DNA from: 1-14-0-10-45-29 sp964532715
GTDB taxonomy: Archaea > Micrarchaeota > Micrarchaeia > Anstonellales > Anstonellaceae
DNA: 27,043 nucleotides
Assembly (NCBI GenBank): GCA_964532715.1
Contig: CAZHIX010000010.1
Span: forward strand, 1 to 27,043
Reading direction: 5' to 3'
The translations under genes and the position numbers were made by a program. Of this stretch, positions 1 through 7,807 are shown piece by piece. Each line of letters opens with the position of its first letter. The stretch's first letter is position 1. The notes beneath the pieces are model-generated. The model did not search any database, had not been told where the DNA came from, and worked only from the letters and a program-made list of their open reading frames with translations.

Positions 1-11
1 AAAAAGAAGTG

Positions 12-38
12 AAAACACAAAAACAAAGAAAGTGTTTT
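12..38. terminator. Hairpin, possible terminator of an upstream gene
   Basis: AAAACAC at 12-18 can pair with GTGTTTT at 32-38 around a 13-base loop, followed by an AT-rich stretch. It lies upstream of the first gene, so it may end a transcript entering from the left. The stem is short and A/T-rich, so the call is weak. Confidence 0.25.
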
Positions 39-72
39 AATTAATCAACAGGCTATAAACAGGTATAGAAAC

Positions 73-80
73 TATAAAAT
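73..80 (+). promoter_or_regulatory. TATA-like box of the pentose phosphate cluster
   Basis: TATAAAAT centred about 28 bases before the ATG at 105 has the spacing expected of an archaeal TATA box giving a leaderless or nearly leaderless transcript. No clear purine-rich BRE was identified. The assignment rests on position and base composition only. Confidence 0.4.
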
Positions 81-104
81 TTAATAGATTTTCATAGAAG
101 GTGA

Positions 105-821
105 ATGTGTTTGTCAATAAAAAACAAAACAAGTAATATAGCAAATAATACAGTAAGTTCAAAAAAATTAATAGAAATTGTTCCAGCGATATTATCAAAA
201 ACAAAAGATGATTTTTTACAAAAAGTGAAACAAACTGTTTTTACCCCAATAATTCAAATTGATTTAATGGATGGAGAATTTGTTGATAATAAAACGATAA
301 ACCTTGATGACATAAATTTAAGTGTATTTGAAAATAGAGTTGTAGAATATCATTTGATGGTAAAAAAACCAAAGGATTGGATAGACAAAATACCTGATGG
401 TAAAAACAGTATAATTCAGGTACATGTTGAATCGTGCATGAATGAGACTGAGCAAAAAGAAATTGCTCAGATGGTTTTATCAAAAGGTTGCGCTATGTGC
501 TGGGTGCTAAATCCAGATACAGCAATAGATAAAATAAAATATATGAAAAATGTGAACGAGCTCTTAGTTATGACGGTTTATCCAGGTAAATCTGGACAAA
601 AATATATTCCTGAAATGGAGAAGAAAATTAGTGCACTCAGAGTCAAGTATCCACACATCATTATAGAGGTTGATGGAGGAGTGAATGAAAAAACACTTGT
701 AGGGGCAGTTAAGGCAGGTGCAAACAGGCTTGTTGGTGCAAGCGCAATATTTTCGCATGAAGACACAAAACAAGCTTATGAAAATCTCAAAAAAATTGCA
801 AATGGCCGAGGAGGGATTTAA
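105..821 (+). CDS. rpe: Ribulose-phosphate 3-epimerase
   Basis: Interconverts ribulose-5-phosphate and xylulose-5-phosphate in the cytosolic non-oxidative pentose phosphate pathway. The 238-residue TIM-barrel protein shows the family motifs IDLMDGEFV (residues 52-60), EYHLM (81-85, His83), a phosphate loop around TVYPGKSGQ (157-165), and IEVDGGVN with Asp190. The position where most epimerases have a metal-binding His just before the DxMDG motif is Gln51 here. From memory this also occurs in some candidate-phylum homologues, but it deserves checking. The first 22 or so residues are Asn/Ser/Lys-rich and lie outside the barrel. The ATG at 105 fits a leaderless start from the box at 73-80. The in-frame TTG at 111 has GGTGA (100-104) at normal Shine-Dalgarno spacing, so the protein could begin two residues later. 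The stop at 819-821 directly abuts the next start. Confidence 0.9.
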   Translation: MCLSIKNKTSNIANNTVSSKKLIEIVPAILSKTKDDFLQKVKQTVFTPIIQIDLMDGEFVDNKTINLDDINLSVFENRVVEYHLMVKKPKDWIDKIPDGKNSIIQVHVESCMNETEQKEIAQMVLSKGCAMCWVLNPDTAIDKIKYMKNVNELLVMTVYPGKSGQKYIPEMEKKISALRVKYPHIIIEVDGGVNEKTLVGAVKAGANRLVGASAIFSHEDTKQAYENLKKIANGRGGI

Positions 822-1715
822 GTGTCAGAAAATAAAATACAAAAAATCAAACGCTTGAAATTGATGGCAAACACATTACGCCAGGATATTGTCAAAATGA
901 TTTATCATGCAAAAAGCGGACACACTGCAGGTTCTCTTGGTATGGCAGATGTTTTTAGTGCACTTTATTTTGAGATTCTCAAACACGACCCAACGAATCC
1001 CGACTGGGATAAACGTGATATTGTAGTTCTCTCGAATGGACACATATGCCCTGTTTTATACTCTGCACTTGCAAGAAGTGGTTATTTTGATGTAGAAGAA
1101 CTAAACACGCTAAGAAAAATTGATTCAAGATTACAAGGCCATCCTCATATCAAAGATTTGCCCGCTATTGAAAACAGTTCAGGACCACTTGGGCAAGGAT
1201 TATCCCAAGCATGTGGAATTGCACTTGCAAATAGACTTGATAAAAAAGATAGTATAGTTTTTTGTCTTACATCTGATGGAGAACATCAGGAAGGTCAGAC
1301 TTGGGAGGCAGTAATGTTTGCATCAAAATATAGATTGTCAAATTTAATTCAGATCGTGGATAGAAATTTTATTCAAATTGATGGAAACACTGAGACTGTC
1401 ATGCCACTTGAACCGCTTGCAAAAAAATATGAATCGTTTGACTGGAACGTTATAGAAATTGACGGAAATGATATGAGTCAAATTGTATCTACTCTAGAAA
1501 AGATCGTATCTGATGCACGTAAATATGAACAACAAAGCGATCAAAACTATTCAAGGCAAAAACCAACAATAGTGATTGCAAAAACGATTGCAGGAAAAGG
1601 GTTTTCACTATCAAATAACCAATACAAATGGCACGGAAAAGCCCCAAACGCCGATGAAATGAAACTTGCAATTAGCGAACTTGAAAAAGAACGCGAAATT
1701 ATACAACGAGAATAA
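822..1715 (+). CDS. Transketolase, N-terminal (thiamine diphosphate-binding) subunit
   Basis: N-terminal half of a two-subunit transketolase, which moves two-carbon ketol units between sugar phosphates using thiamine diphosphate and Mg2+. The 297 residues match the usual length of split N-subunits. Visible motifs are the His-containing GHTAGSLGMADV near the start, SSGPLGQGLS, the cofactor motif as SDGEHQEGQTWEA rather than GDG, DRNFIQIDG, and a C-terminal WHGKAPN. The start is GTG at 822, immediately after the rpe stop, with a strong Shine-Dalgarno GGAGG at 810-814 inside rpe, so the two genes are very probably translationally coupled. Its partner is the gene at 1830. Confidence 0.95.
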   Translation: MSENKIQKIKRLKLMANTLRQDIVKMIYHAKSGHTAGSLGMADVFSALYFEILKHDPTNPDWDKRDIVVLSNGHICPVLYSALARSGYFDVEELNTLRKIDSRLQGHPHIKDLPAIENSSGPLGQGLSQACGIALANRLDKKDSIVFCLTSDGEHQEGQTWEAVMFASKYRLSNLIQIVDRNFIQIDGNTETVMPLEPLAKKYESFDWNVIEIDGNDMSQIVSTLEKIVSDARKYEQQSDQNYSRQKPTIVIAKTIAGKGFSLSNNQYKWHGKAPNADEMKLAISELEKEREIIQRE

Positions 1716-1733
1716 AATATGATTTTGATTGTG

Positions 1734-1826
1734 GATTTTGAATATAATTTATGAATATAAAATATGGGTTGTGAAATATGATTATTGATTTTGAATATAA
1801 TTTATGAATATAAGATATAGGTTGTG
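1734..1826 (+). repeat. Imperfect tandem duplication of 53 bp between the transketolase genes
   Basis: The sequence starting GATTTTGAATATAATTT at 1734 recurs at 1787. The first 27 bases are identical, and GGTTGTGAA recurs after two mismatches. In the second copy this last element holds the GTG at 1824, just before the ATG at 1830 of the next gene. The duplicated unit therefore contains a TATA-like stretch plus a start-codon context. The first copy leads only to a 9-codon reading frame starting at ATG 1778. Confidence 0.85.
1796..1805 (+). promoter_or_regulatory. TATA-like stretch before the transketolase C-subunit
   Basis: TATAATTTAT lies about 25-30 bases before the GTG/ATG pair at 1824/1830, where a leaderless transcript would start. 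An identical stretch sits 53 bases upstream in the first repeat copy. The region is AT-rich throughout, so chance is a real alternative. Confidence 0.3.
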
Positions 1827-1829
1827 AAT

Positions 1830-2822
1830 ATGGAGTATACGCTTAATGAAAAAATGCAATTAAATAAAAATTTATTTGATAATGATTGCAAAAAAGAACC
1901 AACGCGCGATGGATGGGGACGCGCACTTGAAACACTTGGTGCAAGAGATGAAAATGTAGTTGCACTTACTGCGGATTTGTCAGGCTCAGTTAGAACCGAA
2001 TGGTTTGAAAAAAAATTTCCAAATCGTTTTTTTAACTGTGGAGTGGCTGAGCAAAATATGGCAGGGGTGAGCGCAGGTCTTGCACTTGCAGGCAAAATAG
2101 TATTTTTTTCCTCTTTTGCAGCATTTTCTCCGGGAAGAAACTGGGATCAGATTAGAGTTAACATCGCATATAATAATCTAAATGTAAAATTCAGTGGAGC
2201 TCATGCAGGTATTACCACTGGTCCAGATGGCGCGACGCATCAGGCACTTGAAGATATTGCACTAATGAGATCAATTCCGAATATTACGGTTTTAGTTCCA
2301 TCCGATTCTATGCAAGCTCAGATGGCAGTTTTTGGTGCATATGAGAAAAAGGGACCAGTCTATATTAGACTTGGACGAGAAAATATCCCAATATTTAATA
2401 GCGAGAAAACTTTTTTTGAAATAGGAAAAATCAACGTATTAAAAGATGGAAATGATATTGCAATTATTGCATGCGGTGTTGAAGTTTATCAGTCACTTTT
2501 GGCATCAAAAAAACTTGCACAAGAAGAAATAGATGTTGCAGTCTTGGATTGTCATACGATAAAACCCATTTATGAAAAAACAATTATCAAATATGCACAA
2601 AAATGCAAACGTGTTGTAGTTGTTGAAGAACATCAGATTAACGGCGGGCTTGGTTCTGCAGTGTGCGAAGTTTTAAGCGAAAAAAATCCTACGCTGGTTT
2701 TTCGTATTGGTATAAATGATGAATTTGGAAAAAGTGGGGATGGATTAGAACTCCTTGCAAAATTTGGGCTTGATTCAAACGCCATATATAATGTTTGCAA
2801 AAACATCATGAAAACAAAATAA
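1830..2822 (+). CDS. Transketolase, C-terminal subunit
   Basis: C-terminal half of the split transketolase, contributing the pyrimidine-binding and C-terminal domains. Visible motifs are RDGWGRALETLGARDENVVALTADL written here in part (RDGWGRALETLG), the cofactor-contacting FFNCGVAEQNMAGVSAGLA region with its Glu, HAGITTGPDGATHQ, IRLGRENIP, and a late VVVVEEHQINGGLGSAV segment. The size of about 330 residues is normal for this subunit. Two in-frame starts are available, GTG 1824 and ATG 1830. No clear Shine-Dalgarno is present, and ATG is preferred. Unlike the other gene junctions in this cluster, the 114-base gap upstream contains a tandem duplication with TATA-like sequence, so this gene may have its own promoter. 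Confidence 0.94.
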   Translation: MEYTLNEKMQLNKNLFDNDCKKEPTRDGWGRALETLGARDENVVALTADLSGSVRTEWFEKKFPNRFFNCGVAEQNMAGVSAGLALAGKIVFFSSFAAFSPGRNWDQIRVNIAYNNLNVKFSGAHAGITTGPDGATHQALEDIALMRSIPNITVLVPSDSMQAQMAVFGAYEKKGPVYIRLGRENIPIFNSEKTFFEIGKINVLKDGNDIAIIACGVEVYQSLLASKKLAQEEIDVAVLDCHTIKPIYEKTIIKYAQKCKRVVVVEEHQINGGLGSAVCEVLSEKNPTLVFRIGINDEFGKSGDGLELLAKFGLDSNAIYNVCKNIMKTK

Positions 2823-2834
2823 AGGGGGATAAAA

Positions 2835-3488
2835 ATGAAAATATTTTTAGATAGTGCGGACGTGGCAATTATTGAAAAATTGTCTGCAAGTGGGCTTGTA
2901 GATGGGATAACTACAAATCCAACAATTATTCTAAAAAGTGGTCTTGAACAAAAAGAAGCAATAGAAAAAATATGCAAATTAGTTGGTGGACCAGTAAGTG
3001 TTGAGGGGATAGCTGAAACCTCACAAGAAATGATTGAAGACGCCAAAAAGTTTGCAACTTGGGCACCAAATATTGTAGTTAAGATTCCGATGACTTTTGA
3101 GGGTTTAAAAGCAGTAAAAGAGCTTTCAAAAATAAATATAAAAACAAACGTAACTCTGGTTTTTAGCTCAAATCAAGCACTACTTGCGGCTAAAGCAGGA
3201 GCAACATTTGTGTCTCCATTTGTTGGACGACTTGATGATATATCTGAAGATGGTATGAAGTTAATTGAGGATATTGTTCAAATTTATAGAAATTATGCAA
3301 TAAAAACCGAGATTATTGTGGCGTCTGTTAGAAGCACAGAACACGTGAAAAAAGCATCAAAAATCAGTGCACACATTTGCACAGTTCCACCAAAAATATT
3401 TGAGCAGATGTATAAACACTCACTTACCGATAAGGGAATTGAGATGTTTTTGTCTGATTATCAAAAAACACAGCAAAACAAAAAATAG
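2835..3488 (+). CDS. tal: Transaldolase (small TalC/MipB-type)
   Basis: Transfers a dihydroxyacetone unit from sedoheptulose-7-phosphate to glyceraldehyde-3-phosphate through a Schiff base. The 217-residue length is that of the small transaldolase/fructose-6-phosphate aldolase family. It begins with the typical MKIFLDSADV and has ITTNPTII at 25-32. The Schiff-base lysine is Lys83 in VVKIPMTFEG. Glu57 in VSVEGIAET and Phe129 in SPFVGRLDD match transaldolases, whereas fructose-6-phosphate aldolases have Gln and Tyr there, so transaldolase activity is favoured. The start is ATG 2835 with GGGGGAT just upstream at good spacing, 12 bases after the transketolase stop. It closes the cluster, and a terminator candidate follows at once. 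Confidence 0.92.
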   Translation: MKIFLDSADVAIIEKLSASGLVDGITTNPTIILKSGLEQKEAIEKICKLVGGPVSVEGIAETSQEMIEDAKKFATWAPNIVVKIPMTFEGLKAVKELSKINIKTNVTLVFSSNQALLAAKAGATFVSPFVGRLDDISEDGMKLIEDIVQIYRNYAIKTEIIVASVRSTEHVKKASKISAHICTVPPKIFEQMYKHSLTDKGIEMFLSDYQKTQQNKK

Positions 3489-3493
3489 GAAAA

Positions 3494-3533
3494 AAAGACT
3501 GCAAACAAAAAACTAACATACTTTGCAGTTTTT
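3494..3533. terminator. Bidirectional terminator between convergent genes
   Basis: Bases 3494-3505 pair with 3522-3533: an ACTGCAAA/TTTGCAGT core, one G-U pair, then three A-U pairs. The loop is 16 bases. U-rich tracts follow on both strands. It lies after the transaldolase stop and spans the stop codon (3513-3515) of the minus-strand gene, whose last codons form one arm. Confidence 0.65.
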
Positions 3534-3788
3534 ATTTATGAAATTATATAATGAACCGATTATCAGACCACCAAAAAAACCATCAATAAATCCATAGACA
3601 AGTGAGAAAATACCACCTGCCATTGCAGTTGGCATGCTAATATACTGCTTGAAAATCAAACCCACAAATGTATTTGCACCGGTCGCTATGCCCATTGACG
3701 ACATTGCAAATAATGCTACTCCCCACACGATTCCGAGTGTTAAACCAAGATGCAATGGATGAAGTGGTGTTACTGATGAGGAACACAC
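3513..3788 (-). CDS. Small two-helix membrane protein (family often labelled 'bacteriophage holin')
   Basis: A 91-residue, strongly hydrophobic protein with two likely membrane helices, about residues 13-35 and 58-84. The pattern LGLTLGIVWGVALF followed by SLVYGFIDGFFGGLIIGSLYNFI is familiar from small archaeal and bacterial membrane proteins that databases often label holin-like. No phage genes are nearby and the molecular role is unknown. The start given is GTG 3788, the first start codon in this frame, but it has no convincing ribosome binding site. The TATA-like box at 3896-3903 instead points to ATG 3861 in another frame, so the true N-terminus may lie upstream with a frameshift between (see 3799-3861). 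Confidence 0.65.
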   Translation of the reverse strand: MCSSSVTPLHPLHLGLTLGIVWGVALFAMSSMGIATGANTFVGLIFKQYISMPTAMAGGIFSLVYGFIDGFFGGLIIGSLYNFINKNCKVC

Positions 3789-3798
3789 TTGAAAATGC

Positions 3799-3861
3799 CT
3801 AAACTGGAGACATGATATGCTGCTTTTGGATTGGTTTATTTGTCTTTTTTGCTTTTGTCAT
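3799..3861 (-). pseudogene. Possible frameshifted 5' end of the holin-like gene
   Basis: ATG 3861 opens a 20-codon, Lys-rich frame (MTKAKKTNKP and onward) that ends at TAG 3799, 11 bases before GTG 3788. Removing one A from the six-A run (T6 on the plus strand at 3845-3850) would fuse the two frames into one of 115 residues. The ATG lies about 38 bases downstream of the box at 3896-3903, as expected for a short-leader transcript. A sequencing error, a true mutation, or an unrelated small frame are all possible. Confidence 0.3.
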
Positions 3862-3895
3862 AATATAAACACCCGAATGGAAAACGGGATTGTAG

Positions 3896-3903
3896 TTTAT
3901 AAA
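3896..3903 (-). promoter_or_regulatory. TATA-like box for the holin-like gene
   Basis: TTTATAAA, palindromic, lies 20-27 bases past the end of the giant surface-protein gene. It predicts transcription starting near 3873 on the minus strand, 12 bases before ATG 3861 but 85 bases before GTG 3788. Confidence 0.4.
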
Positions 3904-3923
3904 TGTTAGTACAGACGCGCGCG

Positions 3924-6900
3924 CTAATCCCACCAATGAAGACGTGGGCGCGATTCATTTTGAGTATGTATTTGTTTACTACAAATACCAGTGTTGATGT
4001 CGCACTCAAAATCTTTGGGGCACTCACCATAAATAGTGGGAGTAGAAACAAATAGTAAATCTATTGATTCAACAATAACTGGACATAAAATTATGGAATT
4101 GGATTTGTTACAACTACAATCGTCTTCGTTCCAATCAAATCCTTTAGTTATACATAATTCTTTTGTATCGTTATCACATTCACATTGACAAGTATCAAAA
4201 TCGTATGTTTTCCAGTTATTACATTGATCAGAAATTAAACTTATATTATTTTTTTGTATTTGCAAAAGTTTCATACTAATGCTATCCTCAAAAGAATAGA
4301 AAGTGATAAATTCGTTTTCGGCAAAACTTTTAGTGTCCAAAACATCAGTATAATTTTTCAAAGTAACACTTATGAGTTTGGAATCAAAACCCTCAAATAC
4401 AATGGAATAACTTTGTTTATTGCTAATCCAGGTTAACAGTGGTTTTGTATCATATATTACAATTGGTGATTTGCATTCACATTTGCATGTATTCATATTT
4501 TTATAAGCATTTGGATTTTTGCAAATTACATTTGGATCGCACTGACATTCACNNNNNNNNNNNNNNNNNNNNNNNNNNNNNNNNNNNNNNNNNNNNNNNN
4601 NNNNNNNNNNNNNNNNNNNNNNNNNNNNNNNNNNNNNNNNNNNNNNNNNNNNAAGTTTCAGGATTCTTGTAGGTCTTTGGCTTTTCACAAATTACATTTG
4701 GATCGCAAACACATGCGCATTTTTCATCGTCGCATATCCAATTATTTCCATATTTAGTTGAGTTTTTACAATCATCTAATCCACAAGTATCGTTTGAATA
4801 GTATTGATTTAATGAACACAATGCAATCTGAGTTTGTGTTTCGCAAGTGCAAGTTGAATCGTTCCACATATTAGGAGTACTACAATTAATTTTCAATTGA
4901 GGATCGCATTGACATTCACAAGTTTCAGGATTCTTGTAGGTCTTTGGCTTTTCACAAATTACATTTGGATCGCACTGACAATCACAAGTTGTTTTGTTCT
5001 TGTAGGTCTTTGGTTCTTGACAAATTATACTTGGATCACAAACACATGCACATTTTTCATCGTCGCATATCCAATTATTTCCATATTGGGTTGAAGTCTT
5101 ACAATCGTCTATTCCACAAGTTAAATCAATATAATGTTGATTTGATGAGCAATGTGGAGTTAAATTACATTTGCACTCATGTTGATCCCAATATTCATCT
5201 GGGCAATTTGCTTGCGCACTTTGTGAACAGTAACAAGTACAATTTTGCAAATCATACGATTCGCGATTTTTGCAGTTATCATATATCAGCATATACGCCC
5301 ATTTTTGACCATAAGAATGTGCATATGAAAATCTGACCATGACTGATTCGCCATTTCGCGGGTCAGTAATTACAAAATCCTGATTTAGTGGGACAAATAA
5401 TTGTCCGACGTAATTGCCTTGAGAATCATAAATTTGAACACGCGCATTATTAGCGGATACATCAACTAATTTTATAGTTAACTTTCCATCAGATATTTGA
5501 TCGTTTATAGTCATATTTTTTTCATTTTTATATGGACATGAACAACCGCACGTATTACTATAACGACCAAAATTTTTATCACAAATATGATTTTCATTGG
5601 TGCAGTTTGCAAAACAGGCAGGATACGATGAACTTTCACAAGATGCATAAATGCACGAACAAGTTTGCTCATCCCAAACATTTGGATACATGCATTCATT
5701 TACATCATCGGGGTCACACTCGCAATTGCAAGTAGTCTTGTTTTTGTAGTTTTTTGGATTTTGACAAATGACATTCGGATCGCATTGACATTCACATTTG
5801 AACGGATTGCAAACCCAATTATTACCATAATTCTCAGAGGATTTGCAATCATCAATTCCACAAGTTGCATTTGCATAATATTGAGATTTGGAACAAAGAG
5901 GAGTTAGAAGACAAGTACAAGTACAGTCATCCCATGCACCATTATTTTCAATACAATATTGCTGTTCTTTTTGATTAGTACAGTTTACAAAACATAAAGA
6001 ATCATTTGAATGCAAAGGTAAATTGACAATATTGTTTGTATTTTCAGTATATGGATGCCAATCCTGACCAAGATTTGGCCAATAGGAGCCTAATACTTTC
6101 GCACTGAATGATAAATCACTACCTTCGTCTGCCCAATAGTTCTTATTTGTATCGTAAATGTCATATATATCCCAAGAGGGGACACCTGTTTTTAGGTAAT
6201 ATATATTGCCCATGTTAGTAGAATTGAAATAGTTGTTATTTACTTTACAATCCACCCATACAGACCCAGATAAATTGTTTTTAATAAAAGTGTTGTTGGC
6301 TCCAGAAAAAGTGCTCCATTTGATGTCGGTATTTGGAGTTTTTATTTGGTTATCAAATAGTTTATTATCATCAGATAATATTTCAACTGCATTGGTATCC
6401 GTCGCAGATAAAATGTTTTTTTCAATTAGATTTGATTTTGAGTTTATCGTTAGTGTATATTTTTTAGCACTGATTATATTTTTTGAGATTTCAGTTTTAT
6501 CTGAATTGTAATCTAAATACAGCGCACCCTCGTTTAATGAATTTATATTATTATCAAAAATTTTGTTGTTTGGACTGTTTAATAAATGAATACCAAGATT
6601 ATATGATTGAATCAAATTTCCAATTACCAGATTATAAAAAGAATTGGATAGATGCAATGCATAATCACGTGAATAAAGATAATTTTTGTTTAGTCGGTTA
6701 TGGTTGGAATTGCCAGAAATTATAAACGAACTTTCATTTGAATAAATTGTATTATTATCAAAAAAATTGTTGTTGCTATTTAATAAATAAAAACCATAAG
6801 TTGAATTTAGTGCACTATTTTGTGAAAAATTATTTTTTGCACTTGAAAACAATAAATAATCAGCATTTTTTGAGTTGTGAACAAAGTTATTTGAGAAAAT

Positions 6901-7671
6901 ATTATTTGAACTATAAACAGCACCAAAACCAAATGAACTTGAAAATACAGTATTGCCAATTAATCTGTTCTCATTTGAATTTGAACTAAGATAAACTGCA
7001 AAATTGCCTTTAGACACAATCGTATTGTTAGTTATTAAATTGTTTTTTGCATAATAAATATCGATTGCGCCACTTGGATTTTTAGAATTTTTGTTTGAGA
7101 TTACAAAATTATTTTCAATGATATTATTTGAACAGTCGTTTAATTGGACCGGATCGTTTATTAAAACTAACCGATTGTTATTGACGACGTTGTTTGATGA
7201 AGAGTGCAATATAATGCCAATTTTAAAATTTGCATTCAATTTATTATTCTCAATTCTGTTACTATTGCACAGATTTTTGTGAGTTGAGTTAAGCAATACT
7301 GCCACATGATTATTATGTGACGAACTAAACGTGTTATTTAGAATATCCGAATTTGAAGTATCAATTAGATGAATTTGCACATCATAATTAGAAATATGAC
7401 AGTTTCTTATTTGAATGTTCTTTTTTGAATTTACTAAGACTGCATTTGAACCCATTGCATTTTTGCCAGTTATAGAATGACCTTGACAATCTAAAGTTAC
7501 TGAGTCGGCTAATATTTCAATACAATTATCCAAACTTGAGATATCATTTTGCAAGATATAGGTTGTGTTTGCAACATCAAGATTTTGACAATTTGTAATC
7601 TGAATAGACCATAAGGAAGATAATAGAAAAACTATTGAGAAAAATACAACAAAGAGTTTTCGTTCAATCAT
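3924..7671 (-). CDS. Large secreted right-handed beta-helix (NosD-like) and cysteine-rich repeat protein, interrupted by an assembly gap
   Basis: A probable cell-surface or secreted protein. The ATG at 7671 starts a typical signal peptide (MIERKLFVVFFSIVFLLSS). Earlier in-frame starts (GTG 7737, ATG 7713) would add a second hydrophobic stretch and are less likely. Residues from about 30 to 550 are Asn-rich beta-helix repeats ending in a NYWADEGSD-type closing motif. A cysteine-rich stalk follows, with close to 80 Cys in CxCxCDP-type modules. It is interrupted by a Cys-free beta domain (DGKLTIKLVDVS to YGQKWAYMLIY) that resembles domains of archaeal S-layer-like proteins, and later by a second Cys-free stretch. 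No C-terminal membrane helix is seen; the protein ends in RPRLHWWD. The 100 N at 4553-4652 break the frame on paper, but deleting them gives one open frame of 1215 residues. Function is unknown; adhesion or envelope structure is an inference. Confidence 0.8.
4470..5046 (-). repeat. About 66-bp coding repeats, CDPNVICxxPKTYKN module
   Basis: Units of about 22 residues, CDPxxICxxPKxYKNxxTCxCxC, occur in this span of the surface-protein gene, with one further copy near 5725-5787. DNA identity between copies is high around the segment encoding KPKTYKNPETCECQCDP, for example 4913-4980 compared with both edges of the gap. Each unit has about five Cys and probably forms a small disulfide-bonded module. 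The N run lies inside this array. Confidence 0.85.
4553..4652. other. 100-N assembly gap inside a repeat
   Basis: Exactly 100 N, a conventional placeholder length. The plus-strand flanks end in GACATTCAC and begin with AAGTTTCAGG. The intact repeat copy near 4910-4929 reads through precisely this junction. The real missing length is therefore probably zero or a whole number of repeat units. Confidence 0.95.
4701..5897 (-). repeat. Three copies of a roughly 40-residue Cys module (CGxDDCKxSxxYGNNWxC)
   Basis: Copies lie at about 4701-4820, 5034-5154 and 5778-5897. Each encodes CSxxQ(Y/H)Y, then TCG(I/L)DDCK, YGNNWxC and KCxCxCDP. The two copies nearer the C-terminus are close at the DNA level, with long identical stretches such as 4711-4755 against 5044-5088. 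The third is more diverged. This points to recent duplication of the block holding one of these modules plus the shorter 66-bp unit. Confidence 0.85.
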
Positions 7672-7770
7672 AGTACCACGTAGATAGACGATAAGAAACA
7701 AAGTAGTGCACATAGAGATATGATGCCAAAATTGCACAACGTATATTCACGCACAAACAACGAAGATAAA

Positions 7771-7780
7771 GTATATATAG
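7771..7780 (-). promoter_or_regulatory. TATA-like box of the surface-protein gene
   Basis: CTATATATAC on the minus strand predicts transcription from about 7749, leaving a leader of about 75 bases before ATG 7671. It lies in the 136-base gap after the AK6-like gene, so the large gene probably has its own promoter. Confidence 0.4.
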
Positions 7781-7807
7781 CTTATTTTGGCTAAAAACTT
7801 TCAGAGA

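Noticed and set aside
3513..3788. Holin-like protein as evidence of a prophage
   Set aside because: The label is a database habit for small two-helix membrane proteins. No integrase, capsid, lysin or attachment site is nearby.
3872..3888. CCCG/CGGG hairpin as terminator of the surface-protein gene
   Set aside because: The stem is only 4 bp with a 9-base loop, no U tract follows, and it lies at the predicted transcription start of the next gene.
3836..4051. 71-codon minus-strand frame overlapping the end of the surface-protein gene
   Set aside because: It overlaps the large gene's C-terminal codons in another frame, has no start signals, and encodes nothing recognisable.
4470..5897. Regularly spaced repeats that could suggest a CRISPR array
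   Set aside because: The repeats are in frame, encode conserved Cys modules within one open frame, and have no unique spacers of constant length.
7671..7737. Earlier starts (GTG 7737, ATG 7713) for the surface protein
   Set aside because: ATG 7671 alone gives a clean signal peptide. The earlier starts put a second hydrophobic stretch and an Arg in front of it.
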